Assembly (NCBI GenBank): GCA_025331445.1
Contig: JAIWNE010000010.1
Coordinates: forward strand, 372,001 to 436,000
Length of the DNA stretch: 64,000 nt
Source: Blakeslea trispora
Lineage: Eukaryota > Mucoromycota > Mucoromycetes > Mucorales > Choanephoraceae
Direction of reading: 5' to 3'
Of the stretch, positions 22,808 to 37,422 are shown in pieces. The position numbers and the translations under genes were made by a program. Position 1 is the first letter of the stretch. Each line of letters starts with the position of its first letter. A model generated the notes under the pieces. It was not told the origin of the DNA. It saw nothing but the letters and a program-made list of their open reading frames with translations, and made no database searches.

Positions 22808-25360
22808 ATGCGTGTCTTATGTGTGGCTGAAAAACCAAGTGCCGCAAAAAAGATTGCAGAGATTCTATCGCAAAGAAACTTTGATACAGTAAGTGTGCCG
22901 ACTGTATTGTTGCCCGATCGCTTATTTTGTGTAGAGAAACACACAAGATACCTATATCAAGAATTATTCATTCACCTACAACCTTGACAACCGACCCACT
23001 CAATTTACCGTGACAGCCTTAAAGGGCCATTTGATGGAACTGAGGTTTGAAGGAGCTATCGATCGCGATTGGAACAGTTTTGCACTTGAAGATCTATTTC
23101 ATGCTCCTGTCACCAAGATCGTTCCGGAAAACTCAAAACAGCTGGCCGAAAACCTGAAACAACAAACCCTTCGAGCTGATGTGTTGTTCATTTGGACCGA
23201 TTGTGATAGAGAAGGAGAGGCAATTGGTGGTGATGTAGCTGATTTCTGTCGAAAGATCAAGCCTTCTATCTCTGTTTGGCGTGCTCGTTTTTCAGCCATG
23301 CAATCTGCGTAACGTACAACAATACAATCTCAGCCATACAATTTTTTTTTACTTATTTTTTTTTAGTGAAATTCATCATGCTGCACAACACCATACAGAA
23401 CTCGATATGAAACAAGTAGAGGCTGTACGTGCTCGATCTGAACTTGATTTACGGATTGGTGCTGCTTTTACTCGGCTACAGACCATCTGTCTTCGACCTT
23501 ACTTTGCTTCCTCTGCTGATGGTAAGAAAGTAGTGAGTTATGGTAGTTGCCAGTTCCCCACCTTGGGATTTGTGGTCGATCGATACCTTCAAGTGGAACA
23601 TTTTATACCTGAAGAATTCTGGAAGATCTCCATGAGCTGTGTTCAGGGAGAAGGTGAGTCTCAGTTAAAGACAACATTCAATTGGCGACGAGACCACTTG
23701 TTTGACAGATGGGCATGCTTTATCTTGTACGAGAAATGCTACGAAAAAAGGGTGGCGACGGTTACCAAAGTAAACTCAAAACAGACCTCGAAATGGAAAC
23801 CATTGCCCCTGACAACGGTAGAGATGCAAAAAGTGGCCTGTCGTGCATTGAACATGTCGGGTAACCATATCATGTCTCTGGCAGAAGGATTGTATACACA
23901 AGGTCTGATTAGCTATCCAAGAACAGAAACAGATCAGTTTGAACCCAACTTTGACTTTATGTCCTTGATAAATATGCAGACACAAGATCCTCATTGGGGC
24001 GAACATGCTCGCTTGTAAGTGGGTCGACTTTTGAAACGGGTTAAATAAACATCATGTATATTTTTTTTTTGTTGATAGGTTGCGTGATGGCGAATTTCAG
24101 CGTCCAAGAAATGGCAAGAACAACGATAAGGCACATCCACCCATCCATCCTACAGGTTACGATCAGCGATTATCGGGTGATGCAAAGCGCCTGTATGAGT
24201 TTATTGTGCGTCGATTTTTGGCTAGTTGTTGGAAAAATGCGATTGGGTTTGAGACAACTGTGGAAGTCAAGATGGACACTGAATATTTTGATACCAAAGG
24301 CCTAGTGATTCTTGAAAAGAATTATTTAGAAGTCTATCCTTATGACAAATGGACAGGCAGTCAGATCCCTGAATTTCATGAAGGTCATGAATTCATTCCG
24401 GATACACTTGAGATGATACCCGGACGTACCTCAGCACCTCGTTATTTGACTGAGACTGATTTGATTGGTATGATGGAAAAGAACGAGATTGGAACAGATG
24501 CTACCATTGCAGAACATATCCAAAAGATCCTTGATCGAGAATATGTCTATAAAGAGAATCAATACTTTAAGCCTTTAACCTTGGGTATTGCTCTTATCAA
24601 GGGATATGATCAAATTGGATTTGAAGCTAGTTTAAGCAAACCATTTCTGAGACGTCAAGTAAGTTCCAAAGAAAGAGACTTGTTTATATCTAAATTCAAC
24701 TCATGTCCATCATAGATGGAAGCTGATTTGAAACAGATATGTGAAGGAGCCATCCATCCAGACGAAGTGTTGCGGCGTAGTGTATTTCGATACAAAGAAA
24801 TGTTTTTGCAGCTTCAGATGGATTTCTCGCGCATCAAACGTTCCATGGATGAACATTTTCGAGAAACGGAAGATAGACTGCATCGCTCTAATCGAGGTCG
24901 AAGTGGATTTGTTGGTGCTCAAGAACCTAGTTCAGATCGAGGCAGAGGTCGAGGTAGAGGAAGAGGGTCCGGTACAAGTCGAGCAAGTACGCGCGGCAGA
25001 GGACGAGGACGTGCATCATCCTCTCGAGATCAAGCGCCCTTGTGTGGTCATGGTAAACCTAAAGTACGTCGAACGGTCAACAAGGAAGGTCCAAACAAAG
25101 GCAGAGAATTCTTTGTCTGTGGCGAGATGGAACAATGTGAGAATTCATTTGAATTTGTGGATGATGCCACCCCAGCTAGACGATCCAATGGCAATCAAAC
25201 GCGAACTACAAGTAATCATGCGAGTACACCCTTTTGTCAATGTAACAAAGCAAGTGTACAGCGTACTGTTACCAATCAAACAGAAAATCATGGCCGTTCA
25301 TTCTATACTTGTGCTGCTGGCAGAGAACAAGGTTGTGGATTCTTTGAATGGGCAAGCTAA
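22808..25360 (+). CDS. TOP3: DNA topoisomerase III (type IA)
   Basis: Five exons: 22808-22888, 22935-23308, 23367-24014, 24079-24658 and 24716-25360; 775 residues. The enzyme relaxes negatively supercoiled or catenated single-stranded regions and normally acts with a RecQ helicase and Rmi1 to dissolve recombination intermediates. Toprim motifs are visible (EKPSAAKKI at the N-terminus, DCDREGEA near 135). The catalytic tyrosine is Y335 in GLISYPRTETD. HPPIHPT follows, then an RG-rich linker and two C-terminal GRF zinc fingers (CGHGKPKVRRTV ... CENSFEF and CQCNKASVQRTV ... GCGFFEW). Two GRF fingers resemble metazoan TOP3A; budding-yeast Top3 lacks them. Introns fit family conservation at each junction. 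Confidence 0.93.
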
Positions 25361-25474
25361 AGACAAAAAAAAATCATACCTACTTTTTTTTATAGACTGC
25401 ATTTCTTTATCATACTTTTCATTTCATATACCACAAGCATTAGACAAAAATAAAATCAAAGAAAGCTTTCAAGT

Positions 25475-25961
25475 TTATTGCTCGCATTCCTTGTTCACTC
25501 CTTGTAACCATTTATCAAACACAAGTGAACAATCAAATGAAGGTTTTCCAAGCTTTTCATTCACTTTGTTGTGCTGCCTACACAACCATGCACTTAATTT
25601 CTTTCTATTGCCTACCCTCACTGGCTCTTGTTCTATAGATGCCTTAAATTCTTCCTGTAAAAAAGAAAGTCAATAACGAATGAACTACTAGGCCAAGAAA
25701 ACTTACACCAAAACAAGGGTAATTGTCAATGATGGATGTGATGAATGCACGCATGGAATCCATTTGAGAAGGTGCTGGTCTATCAGGATAATAAGCAGCA
25801 GCTGTATGCAATAAAGTCCATGCTGCTCGACCTAGTTGTTCTGCATCTGCTGGGCAATTCTCTTGTTGCCATGTAGTTTCTAAGCTCTCAAATATGAACC
25901 AATACACTTTCTAGCAAAAGGACTATAAAGAAAAAAGTAGCTTACTGTCTTGTGCTGTCAT
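25475..25961 (-). CDS. Erv1/ALR-like FAD sulfhydryl oxidase homologue lacking the second active-site Cys
   Basis: Exons 25961-25946, 25906-25707 and 25654-25475; 131 residues. The Erv/ALR fold is recognisable: AEQLGRAAWTLLHTAAAYYP, DNYPC, then WLCRQHNKVNEKLGKPSFDC, which carries the FAD-binding His-Asn-x-Val-Asn block and the structural Cys pair. In Erv1 this family oxidises Mia40 in the mitochondrial intermembrane space through a YPCxxC redox pair. Here the spliced sequence reads YPCFGEEFKAS: the second Cys and the residue after it are missing exactly at the exon 2/3 junction, and the intron contains no micro-exon that could restore them. The first exon (16 nt, MTAQD) is the least certain part; its 3' splice site is AAAG. 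It may be a divergent paralogue, or a local sequence or assembly error. Confidence 0.75.
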
Positions 25962-26260
25962 TACTATGAACACATGGTGAAGAGAGAAAAATAATAATAA
26001 TAATAAACAAATTGGGCTTTTAATTCCGTTTGTTTTTCTCTTTATCTAGGAATATCTTTTGTGAATTGCAATATTGCTTCATAGACCAAGTTTGTTGGGT
26101 AATAGATGAGTGAGGGGCTCAAATAGCCTGTGTCATCTTAGAATGAAGTCTCTTTTAAGCAGATGATGGAAAGATACGTATGAAATGAATTAATTGAATT
26201 TATTGAGTAATGATAATTAAAGTAACAGAATAACAGTAAACAGGCATAGAGTTGGGATAT

Positions 26261-27976
26261 TTAGTAAGTTTCTTTTTCATCAATAAAGATGAGCTCGTTA
26301 CCATCAGAATGGCCTTCCAAAATATCTTGTTCGGCCAGGTAATTGGCAACATCAATCTTTGCTCTCTCTACATCAATAAACCAGATGATAATGATTGAAA
26401 GAATAAAGAGGGCAAGAACAAAAGGCCAGCCTTTCCAGAGATTATCAGTATATTGAGTAATAGCACCAATCACAACAGGACCAATCCAAGAAGAACCCTT
26501 GTTGATAACACCAAACAGACCAAAGAACAAGTTTTCTTTACCTCTTGGAATAAGTTCAGCCAACATCGTATTCTGCCAGGCCCAAATAGGAGCAGTAAAC
26601 AAACCAGTCCAGACATAAAAGACCCATAGTTCCCAAGTGCTACGAATACCAAAATGACGAAGACCAATACCAAAACAGCCCCAGATAGGAATGACAGTAG
26701 TCAAGAGAAGAATGATCAACAGGTTCGTCTTGGTTCTGACACCATATTGCTTCGAGATCCACAAGAAGAGCAAACAGCCAATGATGGATGTGACTGAACT
26801 AGCCAGGTTAAGAATTGTGATTTGTTGAGCACTGAAGCCAGTAATTTGAGATTGTGTAATGGCAATCATCTGGTTCATGGTAGAGACGGCATCAGCAAAC
26901 ATAAAGTAGGCAAAGATATACAAGAACAGATAGGGCAATTTACGAGCTTCCTTAATGGCCACAAAGACAGACTTCCAACCGATTGTAAAATGATTAGAAC
27001 CTTCAGGAAGGGGTGGACCACTTCTTCCACGAGGAACAGCCAGGAAATAAGGAACAGCATTGATCACCCAAAAGACACCACAGGCAGCAGTAGAGATAAA
27101 GTTGAAAAGAGGAGCATTACCCAAGACGGGTTCTACACCTTCAGGAAACTGATAATGATTCCAAGCAATGAATGAAACACCTGACAAGAGAGCTGTCATG
27201 ATCAAGAAACCAATGTTAGAAAAGACAGTAGAGATAGCAGAGACGTGATTTCTCCATTTCTCAGCAATGTAAGCGGATTGATCGCGATCTAGCTCGGAAG
27301 AGGCACGGGCCTTTCTGACGACAGGCAAGTTATCACTAAGGGTAGGGAAGGCAGCACCGTAAAAGACAAGAGAGGTACCATAGGAAATCAAACAAAGGAT
27401 ATAGATACCTAGCATGGCATTCCAACTCGATCCATCATCGTTCATGAAAGCAATAGGCACAATCTGAGTCACACAACCAATGATGGTTGTTACCAACAGA
27501 ATATAAGTGTTCCAACGACCATAATCGGCAAGACTACCAAATGTGGTAAACAAGAGGAATTGAATAGAGAATGAGATGGCTTGTGTATAGAGTGTCATGG
27601 CAGAAACGGGAATACCACTGGTACCAGCCCAGGGGACATAACAGTTTCTATCAGAGTCTTGAAGATCACATCCACGTACATTGGGTGTCTCGGGATAAAA
27701 GCCACCTCTGTAAGCTAAGTATTGAAGGATGTTGGGCATATAACTAAAGATGGTGTAACCGTTATCCTAAAGAAAGAGAGTTAGATCGGATGTTGCTTTC
27801 TTAATAAAAAAAAAAATACATACACCATTGTAATATAGATAGTAACCCCAAAGTTCCCATTTTGATGCTGCTGGTTGTGAGAGAACTTCTTGTCCCTTTT
27901 CGGTGGTAGGGTCAATCTCTTTATCTGAACTGTTAAAGGGTGAAGCAAATAGTCCGTCAAACATGTTGATCTTCAT
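26261..27976 (-). CDS. ATG22: Atg22-family vacuolar amino-acid exporter (MFS)
   Basis: Exons 27976-27824 and 27766-26261; 552 residues with about twelve membrane segments. Atg22 proteins export amino acids from the vacuole after autophagic breakdown. Family features seen: the N-terminal ELWGYYLYYNGDNGYTIFSY segment, the first luminal loop with two cysteines, GSLADYGRWN as the MFS loop-2/3 signature, YGTSLVFYGAAFPTLSDNLP, and NKGSSWIGPVVIGAITQ near the end. A hydrophilic loop lies between the sixth and seventh segments. The N-terminal exon is soluble and acidic. The intron separates NG from DNGY in phase 0. Length is near the usual 500-600. Confidence 0.87.
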
Positions 27977-29776
27977 ATGAAATTAATGATATGAAATGTA
28001 AGGTGGGTATCGAAAAAATGAGAGAAAGATAAAGAAGAAAAAAAAATCAAAAAAAGAAATGAAGTTTATATAGAAAAAAAAAGTTTGCACAAACATGTTA
28101 GATATTCACTATAAAAATAGTTACTGAACCTTTTCTCGTGAGACTTGCATGTAAAGTATGAGTGGGACAGACAAGTAGAATAAGCTTCTCATATAAAATA
28201 CAATAGTCCTTCTGTCTTTTAATTATCTTGACATATACATTTGCATATATATATGGTTTATAATACATTGTTTAAATCATCCCCTCTCTTATAAGCTAGT
28301 TCAAGAGAGAAAGAGACAGAGAGATCTTCTCTTCTTTTTTTTTGATGTAACAAACACTTGAAAAGGTGTAAACAAACTGAAAGAGATATGAAACGATGGA
28401 TTTGACTGGCTATACAAGTTCACAACTTGAGGTTGGTAAGACAAACTAGTATTGCCAAATCAATTCAAAATCTCAGGCCATCTTCTGATGTTTAAAACAG
28501 ACCTTTTTTTTTTTGTGTAATTAACTTTATTTTCTAATCCCACCTCCGAAAAAGATACAGAAAAAGGGTAAGGAGGTTTTCTTTTTTCATACAGTCAGGC
28601 TTAATGAAATTGACAATTTGTTTGTCACTTTTTCTTTTCTTGAATGAAATAGAATATACAATGAATTCATTTTCACTTTGCGAACCAACTAGAAAATCTT
28701 CATACATGTAACGAGGTTAAATCCAAACAAATGCAGAAATAAGCTTCTAACTAAAATACAGTCTGGCTGGTGGACATGATCGGTTACAAGAAATATAACT
28801 GGATTTAATTTTGTTAATTAATATGAAAACAATTGTTGGTCAAATACGAATAAAATATAATAAGAGGGGAAAAGATGCTGCTAGGCTTAACTCATCGTGC
28901 TTAGCCATGTTTTAACTAACAGAATCATACAGTAGTTCGATTTTCGTTGAAACGAATAGATATTTATTCAATTACAAGTTTTGTCAAGACACTTCTTCAA
29001 CTGGATTTTAGCCATAACTTATAATTGTCATTGCAAAAAAAAAAGTTATATAATGAACCCAAGTACAAACTGTTTGGGTGTGAGATGTCACAAAGATTGA
29101 TGGTCGCTTACAAATGGACGTTTTTGATGATTTTATATGCTATTTGTATAAATGCTATACGACTGTGGTCATAGATAAAACTCACAACATGTCTTTCCAA
29201 TGCTTTGGTGTTTTACCATACATAAAACGAGAAGGTTCAAAAAGTCCAGAATTTTTTTTTCTTACAGTAGTGTCTATACTTGATATATTAGGCTCAACAA
29301 CTCATTGCTAAATTACTTCAGGGGGGGTCAAGAATGAGTGCAAAGAAATGAGTCTAAGGGTTTTGTTATTTTTATACATGATGTTACATGTATTTATTTT
29401 TCATAAAGCGACCAACAAAGTTACAATGGCATCTTGCAATATACTAGTTCAATTGTGATACTAAAGTTTAATTGGACTTTTATGGAAAAAAGAACAAGAT
29501 CTCGATTTCATGAAAGGTCATCTTTTAAAAGCAAATGTGTTAGGGTCTGATAGACAGGCAATGCTATCCTTCATTGATATCCATACCCCTCAGCTTGATA
29601 GCTTCACTAGGTTAACACATTCAACTTAAACGGTCTTTCCGAGGTTCCAAGACAACCGAATTATCTGCTATGTATGTCAAAAGTCCCTCCCCTCCCCTCT
29701 CTCCTTATCCGCCATCCTCCGACACTCTATTCTAAAGTATCTCGGAAATCTTTTCTATTTAATGAGAAGAGTGATA

Positions 29777-29816
<40 letters not shown>

Positions 29817-30558
29817 AGATTCATAAATTATTGCTTGTTATGTACTTGAGGATCAGATAGTATACAATCGTAAGAATCACGCATGTTACTTTTGGGATGT
29901 CTTGTGAAAAAAAAAGAAAGAAGGCAGGAATGAGCACTCTGATGCTGGTAAATGCGATTCTATCAAAGACTGACAAGTAGAGTGTCTTTTCCTTTCTTTT
30001 TTTAAACATCAATTTGTTGGAAAAGAGAGATCAGACAGTTGCAAGTCTTTTGTTTGAAGTGAAATACTGAACGCTTAGATTAACAAGACTTGAATAATCA
30101 TGATGATCACTCTCTTTTTAAATGCAAAATTCTTTGTTGCAACTCCTAACCATAAAAGAAAAAGACTTGCATTTCAAAACTGTGGCAAAGCATTGTCATC
30201 TGAATGGTCGTACAGACTCCCCCAAAGTGGAAAGGTCTTTTTGTCTTCTTTCCAAGAAATAGGCGTACATCGTTTTCTCTCTGTTGTATAGTGTTATTAA
30301 ATGACAGAAACAAGGTCAAGTTTAACTCAATCTCCTTATAAAACAGAATGTAAATTAAATTGTTATTATAACTTTATGTGTAAATATAAGCTTTAAAACA
30401 ATGTAACCACATTGTGTATTGCCATAAGCTTTCTTTTTTTTTTAAGTTTCTAGTAAAGAACAGGTTTGACTGTAAGATAGAAATAAACAAAAGTGATATT
30501 ATAATTCAGTTTATTTGATTATTTTTGTTACATATGATACACGCTCCATTTTAGCCCT
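27977..30558. other. 2.6-kb gene-free interval
   Basis: No supportable gene. It includes a pure A29 tract at 29786-29814 preceded by a pyrimidine-rich, C-rich strip (about 29680-29720). I looked for a retroposed copy or SINE upstream of the A tract and saw no recognisable body or flanking duplication. Short open frames near 29114 and 30100 have no family signal. Confidence 0.5.
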
Positions 30559-32795
30559 TTATTCCAAAAGCTGATCAATAGCAATCGCAAGATCTTGAGA
30601 TTCCTTCAAATAATCAATAGGTTGAACATCAACACATTGGAATTTTGTACGAGCAATATCCTATAAATAACACCATGAGTTGATCCTCTTTTTTTTTTTT
30701 TTAAAAAAAAAACTTACATTGAATGTTTCTTGTTTGGCGCGAACCTTAAAGTTGAAAGTTTGATAATGAGCCTTGGCAATGATTTGGTGTGCAGCAGTGC
30801 CGTTGGTTTCCTTCAATTCCATAAGATCATTAGCACTGGTCTTCAAGACAGCTTGACCGAGATCATCAAAGCCACTGACATAGATTTGAGAAGTAGCATC
30901 TTCAACACTCATCGTCAAGATGTATCTATACTCGGGCTTTGGAAAAGATTTTTGACATTTCTCGCAACGCCAGCTCGTCTCTTCCAAAAGTGCCTTCTTT
31001 TTACAGGTAGGACAACTAGGATAAGCAAAGTTTTCGTTCTTGATAAAGACGACGGTACCACGGAAGGAAAAGTAATCAGGTCTATCGCTTGAACCCAAGT
31101 TCTGAGCCTTTGCTTCTTGCAGTGTGATACGAGTTGAGTTACCACGGTATTCACCATTGCCACCGACAGTCATGGCACTGCTGAAACTATCAAACTGAGT
31201 GCTTTGACCTCTTTCGTTGTACCATCTACGGAGCTTTTGCATTTCAGGAATATCTGGATTGATCTTGAGCAAACTGCCAGTGCCGGCAGATAAAGCACGA
31301 CCATTGAATTCACTCACACGAGCACCCTTACAGGCAATGATGGGTTGTGTAGAGACATCAAAACCATCGTCCTTGGGATCCCATAGTGTCAATCGAACAC
31401 TCTTACCGGAATCATCTGCAATAGTCAAATCTCGCTTTTTTGTCTAGATAGAGGTGTTAATCTTTGATTTTAAGGACAACATTTTTTTTCTAAACTTACA
31501 GGTTTACCAGTTGCTTTAGAAATAATTTCAGAAACACCAGCATCTTCAGTCACAACACCAAGAACATCTAGATGATAGCATAAGTATAAAGATAATAAAC
31601 ATCTTTGTTTCTTACTTACCAACATAACTGTTTGCTTCATGTTTAACAAGATCATTTATCTTGATAAAATCGAAATTCATCATGGGAATGTTGCCAGATT
31701 CAGGACACTATCATCAACCATGAGTTAAGTGTCTACATGACATAAACCAACAATTGACTTACAGCTTCGATCTCAGTGTTAGGTTCGAGGCCCAATTCAT
31801 ATTCATTATTCAAGTTTGAGAATTGCTTTCTGGCCATAGTCACACGAGCCTTGGAGATATAGTAGACTTTGCCTTCTTCAAGTACATGATAGAGACGAGT
31901 GACTTGATCACCAAAAGCAGTAGCCTTGATTTCACCCGATTGATCCAACAAGTTGACACTGAACAGCTGTCCACCTCCTTTAGCATTATGCCATTCTTTA
32001 ATAGGTGTCTTTTGACTCACACGAGCCTTGATGTGCCATCTAATGATGTATACTTAAATCATTAGCTTAATAAAAAAAAATGTTATTTATAGAACTTGCC
32101 TTGTTTGATAGGGATTCAGGTTTCGAATAGGTGTCAAGTTGGCTTCTAACTGCAAGTTGGCAGAAGAGAAACCAGCTTGATTCCCGTAGCTTGAAGAAGA
32201 TTCAGGTCTAGTTGTAGAGAAATTAGATGTGGGAGCTGGTGTAGGAGCTGGTGCCTTGGTGTTGGTTGGTAAGCTATCAATGCTGACAGGTGAACCAATC
32301 TTGGTATCCATATCGCTCTGGAGAACATCAAAGTTCAAGACAACCAAGACTCTATTACATTTAGAAGCATGAGTGACTGCGCACTTATTTATCCCTCTGA
32401 TATCTTACTTTTTGTTGTTGAGTGGGTTACAGACGCTTTCAGTCAGTCTCAAGATACATAACTTTTTGATAGTACCGTCATCAACTGCACTGGCATGCTG
32501 AACAGCAAGCATACCTAAATTAGGTTTCTCTTTAGCTTATTTCTTTTTTCTTTTGTTATGCTTCATATACCTTGCATAAAGTGATCACCATCAGAGACAA
32601 TCACTCTATAGAAAAAAATATAGAGTAAATATAAGCTGCGCAAGATTTTTTTTTTCTTGTTTACCTGTGACGAACAGAACCATTCACAGTAACAGCTCTA
32701 AGGTTAATGATTTGAACAACAGGATTGTTGTAGGCAGGGCTATTCTTGTCGTCTTCAGAAAGAGCTTTGATACTGCCCGAAGTAAGTTGAACCAT
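30559..32795 (-). CDS. RFA1: Replication protein A large subunit (RPA1/Rfa1)
   Basis: Nine exons: 32795-32665, 32605-32571, 32514-32409, 32351-32100, 32039-31763, 31707-31620, 31567-31500, 31443-30718 and 30660-30559; 594 residues, phases consistent. RPA1 is the main ssDNA-binding subunit of the RPA heterotrimer in replication and repair. Visible parts are the N-terminal OB domain (MVQLTSGSIKAL...), a Ser/Thr/Pro linker, DBD-A starting NLNPYQTRWHIKARVSQKT, DBD-B (LTIADDSGKSVRLTLWD) and DBD-C with its zinc ribbon CPTCKKK ... CEKC. The length matches the usual 600-620. Intron 4 uses a GC donor (GCAAGT). The promoter carries G1/S-type boxes about 100 bases upstream. Confidence 0.95.
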
Positions 32796-32878
32796 AATTG
32801 AATATGAGGATTAAAAAGAAAAGAAAAGAAAGAAACCCAGTGAAATAACGCGATTGATTTTTTATTTTCTAAAAAAAG

Positions 32879-32909
32879 TGTCGCGCCAGTGACCGCGCCT
32901 TTAACGCGT
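32879..32909 (-). promoter_or_regulatory. MCB/E2F-like cell-cycle boxes upstream of RPA1
   Basis: ACGCGT (32904-32909) is the palindromic MluI cell-cycle box bound by MBF-type factors in yeasts. GTCGCGCCA (32880-32888) and GACCGCGCC resemble E2F-type sites. They lie about 85-115 bases upstream of the RPA1 ATG, an island of G+C in very AT-rich DNA. RPA genes are G1/S-regulated in other fungi; regulation here is inferred. Confidence 0.65.
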
Positions 32910-33334
32910 TCCTTTTTTTTTTTTTGAAAAAAGAGAAGAAAGAATAGACTGACTTTCAAAAAATAGGATAAGCTGCGAACATTCTGCATAAAAAAAGGGA
33001 CTATGTAGATAGCATTATGTAAAGAGATTACAAAAGTATAGAACTAGCGCAAATCCTTGTCTGGTTCACAGCTACATCAATGTAATCAATCTAATATATT
33101 GTATCGCACGTACACACTTTCTATCTTAATGTTGCTATTGTCTTTGCTAAGGACTTATAAGGCTCTGACGAGAATAAAAGAATCAAGAAGTGAATTACAT
33201 TTGTTAAAAGAAAAAGAAAAATCACTTTTGATTAGCATTTCAAGACACAAGAAGAATGATGCATTGGTCGATTGAAAAAAAAAAACTATTCTGAAAACGA
33301 ACAATTTGTTCTATACATTATAACTCATGTTCCT

Positions 33335-33694
33335 TTACAGCCCAACATGCATAGTTCTCTTGTAAGTCGAATGTTCCAAGCAGAAGAAATAGGCTAGTGC
33401 TGCATATTCTTGAACAAAAGAGAGACTTTGAATGACATAACGCTGAAAATCTTCTTTTTGAAAATCCACCCTCTCTTTCTTCTTGTAGTAGACAAAGTAT
33501 CTTTTCTTAAACAAGAAGAACAAAAGCTTCAGAAATTCATATTTGTATAAAAAGGCCTTGATTTGTTACAAAAGAGAGCAAAGAGAAAAAAAAAAAGTGT
33601 TCCATGCTTGAAATATGCAAATTGATTTTGATCCATTTGATTGGTCTGAATTAAGTTTGACTTACCTAGTAACAACACCAAATGGCGTTATCAT
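33335..33694 (-). CDS. Possible small two-exon protein of unknown function
   Basis: A candidate gene with ATG at 33694: exon 1 33694-33666 (MITPFGVVT) ends in a strong GTAAGT donor, and exon 2 33500-33335 gives YFVYYKKKERVDFQKEDFQ, a central VQEYAALAYFF and a basic tail; 64 residues. The frame is open and amino-acid use is protein-like. However, the 3' splice site used (AAAAG) lies five bases after another AG, which would give a different frame. I do not recognise the family. It would sit head-to-head with the sulfhydrylase gene, 132 bases between start codons. Confidence 0.4.
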
Positions 33695-33736
33695 TTTCTT
33701 CTTGTGCAACAGACTTCAAATTGACGTTGCAGATAA

Positions 33737-35632
<1,896 letters not shown>

Positions 35633-35791
35633 AAGAAAGGAAATATCTTCCTCTCCTTCTTTTATTATACGCAATGGCTGGTAATTTCGTCATAATTCAG
35701 AAATAAAATTCATTCTCCTATTACAATTCCCTTTTTCTTTTCATTTCTCTCTTTCTCTCTCTCTCTCTCTTTTTTTTGTGTGTTTTCCATT

Positions 35792-37290
35792 ATGTCAAAA
35801 CCTCCTTCACCGTTCGCTTCTAAAGTGGCTGGCACAATTCTACCTTTTGTTGTATATGGTCTATTAGGCTATACATGGTATGTTTATATATTTCGTGTTT
35901 GCAGTAAGTTTTTTTTTTTTTTCAAAAAAAGGAAAGTGTATGTGTCTATTATGCAGATTCTAAGAACAATTATTTTCTCTCTTAGCTTATCTATTAATAA
36001 AATTTGCTGATAGAACAGCCCAAGCAGGTAAGTTAAAAACAACAATAAAGATGTGTTGTCTCATTCTCTCTATTGTTCATCAACTTAGTGATATTTATGA
36101 TTATTGCTAGTTTTTTCTGGATCATGGCACTAGCAAGCTATACTCGAGTACTTTTCACACCACCTGGAAAACCCAAAACTGTAAGCTTTTCGGAAGAGTA
36201 TTTTCTAGCAATTAAAAAAGAGATTAAAGAAAAAAGCTGATTCAACCAACAGGCCAATCTCATCACTACAGAAGAATCCAACCAAGGCACTTTTCCTCAA
36301 TCACCTCGATATTGTTACTCACCTCAGTTGTTTGATTGGACTATCTACAAGCCTCGCTATAATGAAGTGCAAGATAAAAATGGAATGATGCCTATGATAT
36401 CTGTGTGTAGACTAGATGGTCAAGCAAAGTACTGTCATATGTGTGAATGTATCAAGCCGGATCGTGCTCATCACTGTAGAGAATGTAATGCATGTGTCTT
36501 GAAGATGGATCAGTAAGTTTAGATATATCGCAACCCAAAAAAATGTATATCTTGATCTGATGAACAAAGGAAATTCCATCCTCTTTCTGTTTGGTGGAGA
36601 ATAGTCATTGTCCTTGGGTAAGCGGATGTGTTGGGTTTGGTAACTACAAGTTCTTTTTCTTGTTTGTTTTCTATACTGGGCTTTATGGTTTCTGGGTCTT
36701 TGTAAGTACTTTGCCTGTGGTCATCACGGGTATTCAAGATATGGTAAGAAAATAAGCTGAATAGGGGAAAGACCAGAAATTCACTTGACAATGATAGAAT
36801 GCTGATTTAGATGCACAATGGATTGCTTTGATCATTATGTAAGTCTTTCTTCTTCTTTATTGATAGGAAATTGACTGATTTCTCTTCTTAGTGCGTTTAT
36901 CTTTGGATTTACAGTATGTGGATTCTCTGGTGTTCATGCTTATTATATCATTCGAAATGAAACCACAATTGAACATTTGGGTGATCGAAACAATCTGCTT
37001 CGAGTTGATTTTGATATGTCTGGCCAGAATTATGAAGTTGTCTCGGTGTCACCTCTAGATAATTTGTGGGAGCGAAGTAAGATGGAAAACTGGAAGTCAG
37101 TCATGGGCACTCATCCTTTAGGATGGTTTGGTAAGTTATTCTGTTTTGCGTATCAAATGAACTGATGTTGAATTTTAATTTGTTAGTACCTTTTCGACGA
37201 GGACTTGGTGATGGCACTGTCTTTCCTTATAATGATAAGCAGTTTAACAACATCATTAAAAAGGCTCTTGATCAGCGACGTACTATTTAA
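35792..37290 (+). CDS. DHHC-type protein S-palmitoyltransferase
   Basis: Eight exons: 35792-35903, 35986-36027, 36089-36180, 36253-36512, 36605-36743, 36798-36838, 36892-37130 and 37187-37290; 342 residues. The cysteine-rich domain reads CRLDGQAKYCHMCECIKPD, then [21 protein letters not shown]; the DHHC catalytic motif is restored by splicing (atg gat ca | t cat tgt). Four membrane segments flank it, two before and two after, with a TTIEHL variant of the TTxE motif. The basic C-terminus contains PFRRGLGDGTVFPYN. The layout fits Pfa3/ZDHHC2-like enzymes of vacuole, Golgi or plasma membrane, but substrate and location cannot be assigned from sequence. Confidence 0.88.
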
Positions 37291-37399
37291 TAATTTAAAG
37301 TAGATTCTAATCCCCCCTTTCCTTTTCTTTTAATATATCTGTAATTTCCCCTTGATACCAATTTTATTTTCTTGTAAATACCTTAAAAAATAAGAGATA

Positions 37400-37422
37400 C
37401 AGTCAAACTTATTAAAAATTGG
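37400..37422 (+). repeat. Left terminal inverted repeat of the Tc1/mariner element
   Basis: Starts CAGTCAAACTTATTAAAA and ends TTGG, directly after a TA. It pairs with 40967-40988. Confidence 0.85.

Noticed and set aside
29786..29814. A29 tract as the tail of a retroposed gene or SINE
   Set aside because: No recognisable gene body, Pol III boxes or target duplication lie upstream; simple homopolymer slippage is sufficient.
33057..33275. Plus-strand open frame with hydrophobic then charged segment
   Set aside because: The open frame opens with a non-ATG codon; from the first ATG it is only about 48 residues and without family signal.
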